Source: Clostridiales bacterium (GTDB taxonomy: Bacteria; Bacillota_A; Clostridia; Christensenellales; Christensenellaceae). Taken from it: a stretch of DNA of 17,280 nucleotides. Position 1 is the stretch's first letter. Each line of letters begins with the position of its first letter. Made by a program: the position numbers and the translations under genes. Shown one piece after another: positions 7,464 to 15,111 of this stretch. Where the stretch lies: positions 27,066 through 44,345 of the forward strand of contig QANA01000056.1 of NCBI GenBank assembly GCA_003149735.1, written 5' to 3'. The notes below the pieces were generated by a model, which was not told the DNA's origin, searched no databases, and saw only the letters and a program-made list of their open reading frames with translations.

Positions 7464-8458
7464 TCTGCTTGCAGCGGTTGGGTATCCAGATAGAGGAAAA
7501 TGGTGGTTCCCTTGCCTATTTCCGAAGAAATTTCCATCCGCAAAGAAAGGTGCGAAAGAATCGAACGGCAGAGATATAATCCGAGTCCGGTAGATTTTTG
7601 ATTCTCCCGCCCATTATAGCCGGTAAATCCCCGTTCTCCCAGACGCGGCAAATCTTCAGGGGCGATGCCGATGCCGGTATCGCGGATGATCAGGATTTTC
7701 TGCGAACCGGGCTGCGCATGGATAGAAATGCTGCCTTTGGCTGTATATTTGAGTGCGTTGGAAAGAAGTTGTTCTATGACAAAACAAAACCATTTTTCAT
7801 CCGTGAGTATGGAGAATTCTGTCGGTGTATATTTCAACGTAATTCGTTTGCGGATAAAAAGCGGAGCAAATTTCTTAATGCTTTGCCGCAAAAGTGCATC
7901 CAAAGAAACAGTTCGCAGAACCATGTCGTTGGATATTGATTGAGTACGCAGATATCCAAGTGCCATTTCCACATATTGCTCAATGGAAAAAAATTGTTCA
8001 TAAAGCAGCGAAGTGTTGGCATTTTCTTCACTTTGCAAAATCAGGCGCATAGCGGAAATTGGCGTTTTGATCTGATGTGCCCATAGAGAATAGTATTCAC
8101 TCAGTTCGGTAAGCGCATGATCTTTTTGAGAGATGGCCTGCGCACGGCTTTCATCCAATTGTTTGAGTAATATCTGGTAACCCTTTTCAATACAGGTTGC
8201 TGCCAGAGGCAATTTGGGCAGCAATGAGGCGATACTGTTTTGCATTTGCTGCAATGTCAAATGCCGGTGCCGGTAAGAGAGAAAGTCCAGAGCCCCCAGC
8301 AGAAGCAGAAAAAAGAGGCAAAGCGATAAGGCATAAAGCAACGGCTCTAACGGAGCCTGATAGAGAGAAAAAACACAAAAAAAGATAGCCGAACAGCCGG
8401 CAAATGCCAGCAGCAGGCGAAAATGCTGTTTTAAATAAGAGAAAAAAGAATGTACCAT
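7460..8458 (-). CDS. BceS-type intramembrane-sensing histidine kinase
   Basis: Membrane sensor kinase of 332 aa that should phosphorylate the response regulator encoded just upstream. Two hydrophobic segments (about 14-33 and 38-60) are joined by a very short outer loop, so there is no extracellular sensor domain. That is the intramembrane-sensing layout of kinases that rely on a BceAB-type transporter to detect peptide antibiotics. The H-box is SLWAHQIKTPISAM with H128. The N-box is EQLLSNALKYT with N234, G1 is DTGIGIAPEDL (260-270) and G2 is STGLGLYL (289-296). The gene starts 1 nt after the response regulator stop and shows no strong ribosome site, suggesting translational coupling. It ends 113 bp before the ATPase start. 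Confidence 0.94.
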   Translation of the reverse strand: MVHSFFSYLKQHFRLLLAFAGCSAIFFCVFSLYQAPLEPLLYALSLCLFFLLLLGALDFLSYRHRHLTLQQMQNSIASLLPKLPLAATCIEKGYQILLKQLDESRAQAISQKDHALTELSEYYSLWAHQIKTPISAMRLILQSEENANTSLLYEQFFSIEQYVEMALGYLRTQSISNDMVLRTVSLDALLRQSIKKFAPLFIRKRITLKYTPTEFSILTDEKWFCFVIEQLLSNALKYTAKGSISIHAQPGSQKILIIRDTGIGIAPEDLPRLGERGFTGYNGRENQKSTGLGLYLCRSILSHLSLRMEISSEIGKGTTIFLYLDTQPLQAE

Positions 8459-8459
8459 T

Positions 8460-9134
8460 TTATAACAACAGCTGATAGCCGATTCCCTTTCTTGTTTGGA
8501 TTGCGTTTTGCAATCCCAATTCTTCCAGTTTTTTGCGCAAACGTGTCATATTGACGGTGAGTGTATTATCGTCAATAAAGGTATCGTCGTCCCATAGAGC
8601 CTGCATGATTTGCTCTCGGGAGAGAATTTCACCCGGATGTTCCCAAAAAAGCTGCATGATGCGAAACTCATTGCGGGTAAGCTCTATGCGGGAAGATCCG
8701 TAAGAAAGAGTAGCTTCTCCAAGATTGAGGGAAAGACCGGCATGTTCCAGCAGATTGACTGCTCCGTGAAAAGAATAGGAGCGGCGGAGTAACGCCTGGA
8801 TTTTGGCGGTTAACACATCCAGGTCAAAAGGTTTGGCGATAAAATCGTCACCTCCCATATGCATGGCCATGACGATATTCATGTTATCTGTGGCAGAGGA
8901 AAGAAACATGATAGGTGCCTTGGAAAAACGGCGAATTTCACTGCACCAGTGGAAACCGTTATAAAAGGGCAAAATGATATCCAACAAAATTAAGTGAGGG
9001 TCAAATTGCTGAGCATGTGCGGAAATATTGGAAAAATCTTCCGCACAAGAGACAGAATACCCCCATTTTTGCAAATGGGTACACAATAGGGAAGCGATGG
9101 TAGGATCGTCCTCCACAATCAGTATTTTCTGCAT
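8460..9134 (-). CDS. OmpR/PhoB-type response regulator (BceR-like)
   Basis: DNA-binding response regulator, 224 aa. The receiver domain (1-118) has the acidic pair E8 D9 D10, phospho-acceptor D52 in LILLDIILP, a serine-containing FLSS motif at 77-80 and K101 in AKPFD. A C-terminal winged-helix domain follows (about 125-224; ELTRNEFRIMQLFWEHPGEILSR, then DDNTLTVNMTRLRKKL). It is first in a four-gene minus-strand module with the kinase, ATPase and permease, and by family precedent should switch on the transporter genes when peptide antibiotics are sensed. The start at 9134 has AAAGGAG close upstream and a good promoter at 9165-9193. Confidence 0.95.
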   Translation of the reverse strand: MQKILIVEDDPTIASLLCTHLQKWGYSVSCAEDFSNISAHAQQFDPHLILLDIILPFYNGFHWCSEIRRFSKAPIMFLSSATDNMNIVMAMHMGGDDFIAKPFDLDVLTAKIQALLRRSYSFHGAVNLLEHAGLSLNLGEATLSYGSSRIELTRNEFRIMQLFWEHPGEILSREQIMQALWDDDTFIDDNTLTVNMTRLRKKLEELGLQNAIQTRKGIGYQLLL

Positions 9135-9164
9135 AAGGGCTCCTTTCCTAAAGAAGATACTTTA

Positions 9165-9193
9165 ATTATGACATGATGAACGTTTTTTTGCAA
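9165..9193 (-). promoter_or_regulatory. Promoter of the two-component genes
   Basis: On the minus strand TTGCAA (9193-9188), a 17-bp spacer and CATAAT (9170-9165) precede the response regulator gene by about 30 bp. It is a good sigma-A match. Confidence 0.65.
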
Positions 9194-9200
9194 TTGGATG

Positions 9201-9230
9201 TTTCTTTTAAGAAATTTTATCGGTTAAAAT
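9201..9230. promoter_or_regulatory. Two adjacent AT-rich inverted repeats between divergent promoters
   Basis: TTTCTT-TT-AAGAAA (9201-9214) and ATTTTA-5 nt-TAAAAT (9214-9230) lie back to back between the two promoters, the second ending next to the -35 of the repressor gene. They are plausible operators for the helix-turn-helix repressor encoded downstream. AT-rich sequence makes chance repeats likely, so this is tentative. Confidence 0.3.
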
Positions 9231-9231
9231 A

Positions 9232-9260
9232 TTGCCTTAAAGAAATGCGTGTACTATAAT
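9232..9260 (+). promoter_or_regulatory. Promoter of the LexA-like/polymerase operon
   Basis: TTGCCT (9232-9237), a 17-bp spacer and TATAAT (9255-9260) give a strong sigma-A match. The gene's ribosome site GGGAGG lies at 9279-9284 and its ATG at 9293. Confidence 0.75.
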
Positions 9261-9292
9261 AAAATAAAAGAACACTATGGGAGGAAATAGGG

Positions 9293-9913
9293 ATGCAATC
9301 GCTGAACGAATTGATTGAGATGGCAGTCGGTAATGGTTCGCGCAATGAATTTTGCCGCCGGGCAGGGATTAGTGCGGGAAATTTCTCAAGGATTTTAAAG
9401 GGGCAAAAGGCTTCGCCTGAAATTCTGCGGAAAATTGCCGCTGCTTCTGCAACGGTTTCTTACAGTCAGCTGATGCAGGCTGCCGGCTATGTAGAAGATC
9501 AAGCCGGAGCACAGGCGGAAATACAGGCAATTCCCGTTTATGGCAGTATTGCTGCCGGGAGCCCTATTGAAGCAGAAGAGAATTTTTCCGGATATATTCG
9601 TTTGGAATATGCGCAAAAACATTTCGGAGCAGATTGTTTTGCTTTAAAAGTAGTGGGAGACTCCATGGATCTTGCAAACATGCCGGATGGCAGTACCGTT
9701 ATTGTGAAGCGGCAGAGCGAGGTGCGGGATGGAGAAATCGGTGCCGTGATGATTGCAGGGCAAGCTACAGTTAAACGCATTTATCATCAGGGGGAACATC
9801 TGGTGCTGGCACCTGTGAGCAAAAGTGCTCTTTATGGGCCTCAAGTCTATTCCGGGGAAGATGAAGTACGGATATTGGGAAAAGTAGTTCTGGCACTGGT
9901 GGATATTATATGA
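9293..9913 (+). CDS. LexA-like HTH/S24 self-cleaving repressor
   Basis: Transcriptional repressor of 206 aa with an N-terminal helix-turn-helix (about 15-60; SRNEFCRRAGISAGNFSRILKG) and a C-terminal S24 peptidase fold. The catalytic pair is visible: Ser124 in VVGDSMD and Lys161 in ATVKRI. The segment VYGSIAAGSPIEAEE holds an Ala88-Gly89 bond in the place where LexA and phage repressors cut themselves after RecA activation. The helix-turn-helix is XRE/cI-like rather than the winged LexA type, so this is a LexA-like regulator and not the global LexA. It overlaps the polymerase gene by ATGA, so it most likely controls its own operon in response to DNA damage. Ribosome site is GGGAGG at 9279-9284. 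Confidence 0.93.
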   Translation: MQSLNELIEMAVGNGSRNEFCRRAGISAGNFSRILKGQKASPEILRKIAAASATVSYSQLMQAAGYVEDQAGAQAEIQAIPVYGSIAAGSPIEAEENFSGYIRLEYAQKHFGADCFALKVVGDSMDLANMPDGSTVIVKRQSEVRDGEIGAVMIAGQATVKRIYHQGEHLVLAPVSKSALYGPQVYSGEDEVRILGKVVLALVDII

Positions 9914-11172
9914 AGGAAAGAGTCGTATTGCATGCCGACTGTAATTCTTTCTTTGCTTCGGTGGAATGTAAAAAACGCCCCGAACTGAAAGAGGTGCCTA
10001 TGGCGGTAGCGGGAGATCCGGAGAGTCGGCATGGCATTATTCTGGCAAAGAATGAAAAAGCAAAAAAATTTGGGGTAAAAACAGCGGAAACAATCTGGCA
10101 GGCGCGGCAGAAATGTCCGGAACTGGTGCTGGTCCCCCCCTGTTATGAGGACTATACCGCTTGCTCCAAGCAGGTCAATGCGATTTATCAGCAATATACA
10201 GATCTTTGCGAGCCATTTGGCATTGATGAAACATTTCTGGACGTTACGGGCAGTATGCATTTATTTGACAAAGATGGCGAAGGTATTGCGCAGGAACTGC
10301 GGGAGAGAGTTAAAAAAGAGGTGGGAATTACCATTTCGGTAGGGGTCTCTTTTAATAAAGTGTTTGCAAAGCTGGGCAGCGATTATAAAAAACCGGATGC
10401 AGTGACAGTGATTTCCCGGCAGAATTTCAGAGAGATTGTCTACCCTCTGGCAGCGGGAGATATGCTGAATGTTGGCCCCAAAGCAGAAGCAAGGTTGAAT
10501 GCTTTCGGAATCTATACCATCGGGCAATTGGCTGCTGCCCGCAAAGATTTTCTGCAGTCATTGTTTGGAAAAGCAGGAGAATCCATGTGGCGGGCAGCGA
10601 ATGGCTTGGATGACGATCCGGTACATAGCATTGCTGAAGAGAGTATTGCCAAATCGGTAGGGCAGGGAGTAACATTTCCGCGCAATCTGATGGGTGTGCA
10701 CGAGATCTCGCTGGGCATCTCCATGCTTGCGGAAAAAGTAGCAGAGCGGCTGCGTAATCGCGAACTGGTATGTACGGGTGTGCAAATCTCCATTCGTGAT
10801 CCGCAGTTTAAAAATATTTCACGGCAAAAAGCGTTGAGAGAGCCATCCTGTTTGTATGCGGAAATTTATGCACTGGCCTGGGAATTGGCTCAGGCCAACT
10901 GGAATATGAATCAACCGGTGCGTGCGATCAGTGTGACGGCTCTGGGAATTGGCCGCAAAGGAGAAATCCCTGTACAAGGTTCTCTGTTTGCAGATGAAAA
11001 AGAACATACCCGTGCGGAACAGCTGGAGCAGGCTGTCTTTACGCTGCGCAAAAAATACGGCAGGCAGAGTATCGGCCGGGCGGGCGTGATGAGTGCAGAT
11101 TTCAGCCATGGGAAAGGAAATAATCGGAATGATAAGGGAAGTTATATCCCTTTTCATGGAATAGAGGAATGA
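9910..11172 (+). CDS. dinB: Y-family DNA polymerase (Pol IV type)
   Basis: Translesion DNA polymerase of 420 aa that copies past damaged bases at reduced fidelity. The N-terminal HADCNSFFASVE carries the first metal ligand D10, with F15 as the likely steric gate. The second catalytic pair is D106-E107 in FGIDETFLDVTG, close to the usual SIDEAFLD. VGVSFNKVFAKLGSDYKKPD (144-163) is the typical palm/fingers signature, and a little-finger domain occupies about 240-350. QGSLF (356-360, bases 10975-10989) is a beta-clamp binding motif at the C-terminal end, where Pol IV proteins carry it. The start overlaps the repressor stop (ATGA at 9910-9913), and the stop overlaps the next start (ATGA at 11169-11172). 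It belongs to the Firmicutes branch with HxDCN rather than HxDMD. Confidence 0.96.
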   Translation: MKERVVLHADCNSFFASVECKKRPELKEVPMAVAGDPESRHGIILAKNEKAKKFGVKTAETIWQARQKCPELVLVPPCYEDYTACSKQVNAIYQQYTDLCEPFGIDETFLDVTGSMHLFDKDGEGIAQELRERVKKEVGITISVGVSFNKVFAKLGSDYKKPDAVTVISRQNFREIVYPLAAGDMLNVGPKAEARLNAFGIYTIGQLAAARKDFLQSLFGKAGESMWRAANGLDDDPVHSIAEESIAKSVGQGVTFPRNLMGVHEISLGISMLAEKVAERLRNRELVCTGVQISIRDPQFKNISRQKALREPSCLYAEIYALAWELAQANWNMNQPVRAISVTALGIGRKGEIPVQGSLFADEKEHTRAEQLEQAVFTLRKKYGRQSIGRAGVMSADFSHGKGNNRNDKGSYIPFHGIEE

Positions 11173-12473
11173 AAATGGAAGTATTTGAAAAACTGACAAT
11201 TCTGGCCGATGCCGCAAAATATGATGTGGCCTGTACTTCCAGTGGCGCTGATCGCCGGGGAAAGGCGGGAAGGTTGGGGAACACGACTTCTGTCGGTTGC
11301 TGCCATAGTTTTACGGCAGATGGGCGTTGTATTTCATTGTTGAAAGTGTTATTGAGCAATGTATGCGCCTATGATTGCAGCTATTGTCTTAACCGAAAGA
11401 GCAACGACATTCCACGCGCTTCCTTTAAGCCGCGGGAATTAGCAGATCTGACCATTGCTTTTTACCGGCGTAATTATATTGAGGGATTATTTTTGAGCTC
11501 GGCCGTAGTGAAAAATCCGGACCATACTTGCGAACTGATGCTGCAAACACTGAAGATTTTGCGGGAGGAGTATGGATTCCGCGGATATATTCACGCAAAA
11601 GCAATTCCGGGAGCCGATCCGCAGCTGATCCGACAAATCGGGTTATTGGCGGATCGAATGAGCGTCAATATTGAGCTGCCTTCCGAAAACAGCCTGAAAT
11701 TGCTGGCTCCGGATAAAAAGAAGCAAGCCATTCTGCAGCCGATGGAGCAGATTCGCAATGGCATTGCCGCGTATAAACAGGAAATCGTGCAATACCGGCA
11801 TGCGCCGCGTTTTGTGCCTGCCGGGCAAAGTACGCAATTGATTATCGGAGCCACTCCGGAAAGCGATTACCAGATATTGAAATTGACATCAGCGATGTAT
11901 CGCAAATATGCACTGAAGCGAGTCTTCTTTTCTGCATATGTGCCGTTGGTGCAGAGCAGCAAATTGCCATCCTTGGATACCAAACCGCCGCTTTTGCGGG
12001 AGCATCGCCTGTATCAGGCGGATTGGCTGCTGAGGTTTTATGGATTTCAGGCGGAAGAGATATTGGATGAGAAACATCCTTATTTTAATCCGTATCTGGA
12101 TCCAAAATGCAATTGGGCACTGCAGCATATGGAGCAGTTTCCGGTTGAAATCAATCGGGCGCCTTATGAAATGCTGTTGCGTGTGCCGGGGATTGGTGTC
12201 AATGGGGCGCGGCGGATTACCATTGCCCGGAGGGCAGCAAAACTGGATTTTGCGGATTTAAAGAAGCTGCGTATTGTGCTTAAACGGGCAAAATATTTTA
12301 TCACCTGCAAAGGAAAAATGATGCCTGGCATTGGCTGTGATACGGCGCAAGCGCTGAATGGCCTGCTGCTGAATGAAGGCAGAAAGCAGGCATTTACTTT
12401 AGGAGCCCAACAGTTGAGTCTGTTGGAGCCGACAGTGGAGGATGCTTATCAATGCCTGAGCGGACAGCTGTAG
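11169..12473 (+). CDS. Putative DNA modification/repair radical SAM protein
   Basis: Radical SAM protein of 434 aa matching the family described as 'putative DNA modification/repair radical SAM protein' (TIGR03916), which occurs beside DUF4130 and uracil-DNA glycosylase-type genes. The iron-sulfur motif is CAYDCSYC with C66, C70 and C73 (CX3CX2C). A further cysteine pair, C44-C45, precedes it. A helix-hairpin-helix DNA-binding element lies at about 329-351 (INRAPYEMLLRVPGIGVNGARRI). QLSLL at 415-419 (bases 12411-12425) resembles a sliding-clamp motif. The reaction is not known; related SplB enzymes repair a DNA photoproduct. The annotated ATG overlaps the polymerase stop. A second ATG at 11175 sits better after GAGG (11164-11167) and may be the true start. 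It overlaps DUF4130 by 22 bp. Confidence 0.92.
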   Translation: MKMEVFEKLTILADAAKYDVACTSSGADRRGKAGRLGNTTSVGCCHSFTADGRCISLLKVLLSNVCAYDCSYCLNRKSNDIPRASFKPRELADLTIAFYRRNYIEGLFLSSAVVKNPDHTCELMLQTLKILREEYGFRGYIHAKAIPGADPQLIRQIGLLADRMSVNIELPSENSLKLLAPDKKKQAILQPMEQIRNGIAAYKQEIVQYRHAPRFVPAGQSTQLIIGATPESDYQILKLTSAMYRKYALKRVFFSAYVPLVQSSKLPSLDTKPPLLREHRLYQADWLLRFYGFQAEEILDEKHPYFNPYLDPKCNWALQHMEQFPVEINRAPYEMLLRVPGIGVNGARRITIARRAAKLDFADLKKLRIVLKRAKYFITCKGKMMPGIGCDTAQALNGLLLNEGRKQAFTLGAQQLSLLEPTVEDAYQCLSGQL

Positions 12474-13543
12474 TATATTATTATGATGGGACTTTTTCTG
12501 GTCTGCTGGCCTGTATTTATGAAAGCTATTATGCCAGAGAAATGCCGATAGATATTATCGATTTGCATACTGCACAGATGCAGCTTTTTTCAGGGAAGAG
12601 AATTTACGCGCATCATGAAAAAAGTGACCGGGTGAAAAAAGGTTTGTTGAAAAAGGCCGGCTCACGGACCTATGCATTTCTGCGGCAGGCTTTTCTCACT
12701 TGCCTTCCGAAAAAAGAATTGGCATTACTGCGTTTTGCCCGGTTGGCATTTGCCCGTGGAGCAGAGGCAATGGTTTTGCTTACGCATCCGGCTATGGTGC
12801 CGCTGGCAAATGCGGTAACACATATGAGGAAGGAAGCCGAGCTGCTGTTGGGATTTATTCGCTTTACGGAATATGAAGGCATTTTAATCAGCATGATCGA
12901 GCCCAAAAATCAGGTGCTGCCGCTGATAGCCCGGCATTTTTGTGACCGTTTTAACGGTGAAGCATTTTTGATTTTTGATAAAACACACCATCAGGCACTT
13001 CTGCATTATGGAAATCACAGTAAACTACGCCATATGGAGCAGCTGAACCTCCCCAGACTTAGCGAGGAAGAGGAATGCTTGCGGGCTCTGTGGAAACAAT
13101 TTTATGATACAATAGGTATTCGTGCACGTTATAACCCGACTTGCAGGAGGAGCCATATGCCAAAGCGCTATTGGCGCAATATGACGGAATTTCAGCATCC
13201 GGAATTAAAAGAGATCAAAGGTGATTTTCTGCTGCAGCAAAGAACTTTGCAAAAGGAAGCAGCCGGTTTGAAGCAGCCAGCTGGGCAAAAAATGGGAAGA
13301 GAGCTTCCCATTCAGGAGGATGAGAAGCAGCATGGAAGAAAAACAATGGAATATATTAACGCTGTCGGAACAGCCAGAGCGGATAGAAGCGGCTGCTGCC
13401 TGGTTTCACGAAAAGTGGAATATTCCCCAACAGGTTTATCGGGAAAGCATGGAGCAAAGCAAAGAGTGTCCGAAGAAGATTCCCCAATGGTATATTGCAG
13501 TAGGACAGGACGGCAGGATTTTGGGAGGGCTGGGTGTCATTGA
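12452..13543 (+). CDS. DUF4130 family protein with anomalous C-terminal overrun
   Basis: Protein of the DUF4130 family (TIGR03915, 'probable DNA metabolism protein'), usually coupled to the radical SAM family of the preceding gene. The opening VVYYYDGTFSGLLACIYESYY and closing ARYNPTCRRSHMPKRYWRNMTEF (about residues 225-247) are characteristic; the normal family body ends there, near residue 250. Biochemical role is unknown. Here the frame continues to residue 363, and from about residue 294 it reads through the start of the GNAT gene in another frame. That last part (KTMEYINAVGTARADRSGCC...) looks like out-of-frame translation. Loss of the original stop or an indel is likely. Start ATG 12452 has GGAGG at 12437-12441. 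QMQLF at residues 42-46 resembles a clamp motif but may be structural. Confidence 0.88.
   Translation: MPERTAVVYYYDGTFSGLLACIYESYYAREMPIDIIDLHTAQMQLFSGKRIYAHHEKSDRVKKGLLKKAGSRTYAFLRQAFLTCLPKKELALLRFARLAFARGAEAMVLLTHPAMVPLANAVTHMRKEAELLLGFIRFTEYEGILISMIEPKNQVLPLIARHFCDRFNGEAFLIFDKTHHQALLHYGNHSKLRHMEQLNLPRLSEEEECLRALWKQFYDTIGIRARYNPTCRRSHMPKRYWRNMTEFQHPELKEIKGDFLLQQRTLQKEAAGLKQPAGQKMGRELPIQEDEKQHGRKTMEYINAVGTARADRSGCCLVSRKVEYSPTGLSGKHGAKQRVSEEDSPMVYCSRTGRQDFGRAGCH
13314..13319 (+). promoter_or_regulatory. Ribosome site of the GNAT gene, inside DUF4130
   Basis: AGGAGG abuts an ATG at 13320 (no spacing, unusable) and lies 12 nt before ATG 13332. It therefore favours 13332 as the GNAT start, although 12 nt is slightly long. 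Confidence 0.6.
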
Positions 13544-13799
13544 AAATGATTTTCATAAACGACAGGATCTGAGGCCAAATATCTGTGCCGTATATGTGGA
13601 GAAAGCCTGGCGAGGGCAGGGGATGGCACGCGCTTTGCTGGCATATGCATGTACGGCATTGGCAGAGATGGGAGAGAAGGAAGTCTTTTTGTTGACGGAT
13701 CATGTCGGTTTTTACGAAGTTTGTGGTTGGGAATTCTGGTGTATGGCGGAGGAGTTAAATGGCGGGAGGGCCCGTGTCTATCGAAAAGCACTGAAATAG
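13332..13799 (+). CDS. GNAT family N-acetyltransferase
   Basis: Probable acetyl-CoA dependent N-acetyltransferase of 155 aa. The acetyl-CoA binding motif A is AVYVEKAWRGQGMARALLAY (86-105, with RGQGMA at 94-99). The late FYEVCGWE (127-134) is the usual GNAT motif B-like end, and strand-rich WYIAVGQDGRILGGLGVIEN lies before motif A. The substrate cannot be predicted. It is the last gene of the repressor-polymerase-radical SAM-DUF4130 run and its first 212 bp overlap the overrun of DUF4130 in another frame. It may simply be co-transcribed. A hairpin terminator follows at once. Confidence 0.9.
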   Translation: MEEKQWNILTLSEQPERIEAAAAWFHEKWNIPQQVYRESMEQSKECPKKIPQWYIAVGQDGRILGGLGVIENDFHKRQDLRPNICAVYVEKAWRGQGMARALLAYACTALAEMGEKEVFLLTDHVGFYEVCGWEFWCMAEELNGGRARVYRKALK

Positions 13800-13805
13800 A
13801 AGAAA

Positions 13806-13852
13806 TGCAATATAAGAGCAGCCTGTTGAAAACAGACTGCTTTTATATTGCA
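13806..13852. terminator. Long hairpin between convergent genes
   Basis: The left strand (13806-13827) and right strand (13831-13852) pair almost throughout: outer TGCAATATAA with TTATATTGCA, middle GAGCAG with CTGCTT (one wobble), one C/A mismatch, and inner CTGTT with AACAG around a GAA loop. It lies between the GNAT stop and the nagA stop and can serve both strands, though T tracts are short. Confidence 0.7.
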
Positions 13853-13863
13853 CTGAATACAGA

Positions 13864-15003
13864 TTACCGGGCAGAGTATTCCAACTTGCCGCGAATATAA
13901 GTCTGGAGTAACTGCAAATCCTGGGAAAGCAGGATAAAATCCGCTTTTTTACCAACCTGGATACTGCCAATAGAGGTATCTCCGATTGCCTTGGCAGGGT
14001 TACAGGTACCCATTTTGAGCGCATGCTCTAAAGAGACATCGGTTGCTTGCAGCAGATTACGCACACCCATCAACGGAGAAATGATAGAACCGGCCAGTCG
14101 TCCGTCATCGGCCATATGAGCTGCACCATCTTTTACATAAATTTCCTGACCGGCCAACTGATAGGTGCCTTCTCCCTGATGGGCAGGCTCCAATGCATCC
14201 GAACAAATGAAGGTTTTTTCAAAGCCTTTTGCCTTCATAATCAATTTGGCAGCGTATTTGTTGATGTGATGCAGATCCGGGATAAATTCACAGGTAACGC
14301 GATCGTCAGTCAAAGTCACGCTGATAGCACCTTCTTTTCTGTGATGGAAAGCATACATGCCGTTAAAAGTATGCGTGACCATGGTAACGCCTTTTGCGAT
14401 AGCTTCTTCCATTTCAGCTGCATTAGCATCGGTGTGGGCCGCCGAAACGACAACCCCCTTTTGAGCCAGATAGCCGATCAATTCCATGCCGCCTTTCTTT
14501 TCGGGCGCAAGAGAAACACGCACGATAACATCCTCGTATTCTCCGGCCATCTTGCGATAATTCTCCAACGTGGGATCCTGCAACATGGGGATTGCATGTG
14601 CGCCGCGGTTGTCGACATTGAAGAAAGGACCTTCGATATGGGCGCCCAAAATACGAGTGCCTTGGTGATTGTGAGCCATTTCCTGTTTTACTTCACCTAA
14701 AAAGCGATGGATTGTTTCAAAAGAATCGGTCGCATTGGTAGGGCAAAAAGAAGTGGTGCCCACGCTGGGCAGATGTTTGACCAGATGTGCAGTGCCGCCA
14801 GGTGCCAAGACATCTTTGCCAAAACTGCCGTGAATATGCAGATCGACGAATCCGGGTGCCAGAATTGCACCCTGTGCGTCGATGGCGTCGGGCGCATCAT
14901 ATTGGGCATACAATTCCTGAATGATGCCGTCTTCAAAACGGACAGCTGTAAGAGGAATGAAAACCTCGCCGTTAAAAATGCGGGCGTTTTTAATGATTGC
15001 CAT
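13864..15003 (-). CDS. nagA: N-acetylglucosamine-6-phosphate deacetylase (divergent NagA)
   Basis: Amidohydrolase-superfamily protein of 379 aa; NagA removes acetate from GlcNAc-6-phosphate in amino-sugar and cell-wall recycling. Family marks in order are FVDLHIHG (H56, H58), GAHIEGPF with metal ligand E124, SLAPE (164-168), H190 in SAAHTDAN, H211 in THTFNGM, DLHHIN at 243-248, catalytic D269 in CSDAL and GSIISPLMGVRNL near the C-terminus. Metal and catalytic residues are present. Several surrounding residues differ from common NagA (THTFNGM for THLFNAM, DLHHIN for DGIHV, GSIISPLMG in the late loop), so a related acetylated sugar phosphate is possible. AGGAGGG precedes the ATG at 15003 by about 9 nt. 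No nagB or sugar transport gene is in the window. Confidence 0.9.
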   Translation of the reverse strand: MAIIKNARIFNGEVFIPLTAVRFEDGIIQELYAQYDAPDAIDAQGAILAPGFVDLHIHGSFGKDVLAPGGTAHLVKHLPSVGTTSFCPTNATDSFETIHRFLGEVKQEMAHNHQGTRILGAHIEGPFFNVDNRGAHAIPMLQDPTLENYRKMAGEYEDVIVRVSLAPEKKGGMELIGYLAQKGVVVSAAHTDANAAEMEEAIAKGVTMVTHTFNGMYAFHHRKEGAISVTLTDDRVTCEFIPDLHHINKYAAKLIMKAKGFEKTFICSDALEPAHQGEGTYQLAGQEIYVKDGAAHMADDGRLAGSIISPLMGVRNLLQATDVSLEHALKMGTCNPAKAIGDTSIGSIQVGKKADFILLSQDLQLLQTYIRGKLEYSAR

Positions 15004-15036
15004 GGGGATAACCCTCCTAATTAAACTCTGTTTTTA

Positions 15037-15057
15037 ATTATAGGAGTTTTTTGTCAA
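15037..15057 (-). promoter_or_regulatory. Candidate nagA promoter elements
   Basis: On the minus strand TATAAT (15042-15037) lies 34 bp before the nagA start. A TTGACA (15057-15052) is present but only 9 bp away, too close for a standard pair, so the -10 may work with a poor -35 or an activator. Confidence 0.35.
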
Positions 15058-15087
15058 AGAAAAAAGAGCAGAAACAGAAAATTTTCA

Positions 15088-15111
15088 AATTCCGAACAAA
15101 AATCCGGAATT
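15088..15111. repeat. Inverted repeat between nagA and T-box promoters
   Basis: AATTCCG (15088-15094) and CGGAATT (15105-15111) are exact reverse complements with a 10-bp spacer. They lie between the two divergent promoters. A binding site for a regulator of either gene, including the XRE domain encoded downstream, is possible but unproven. Confidence 0.35.

Noticed and set aside
9178..9184. GAACGTT as a classical Bacillus-type LexA box
   Set aside because: The known box needs GAAC-N4-GTTC; here the halves overlap with no 4-bp spacer.
14047..14700. 217-codon plus-strand frame within nagA
   Set aside because: Antisense to nagA with no ribosome site and no family resemblance.
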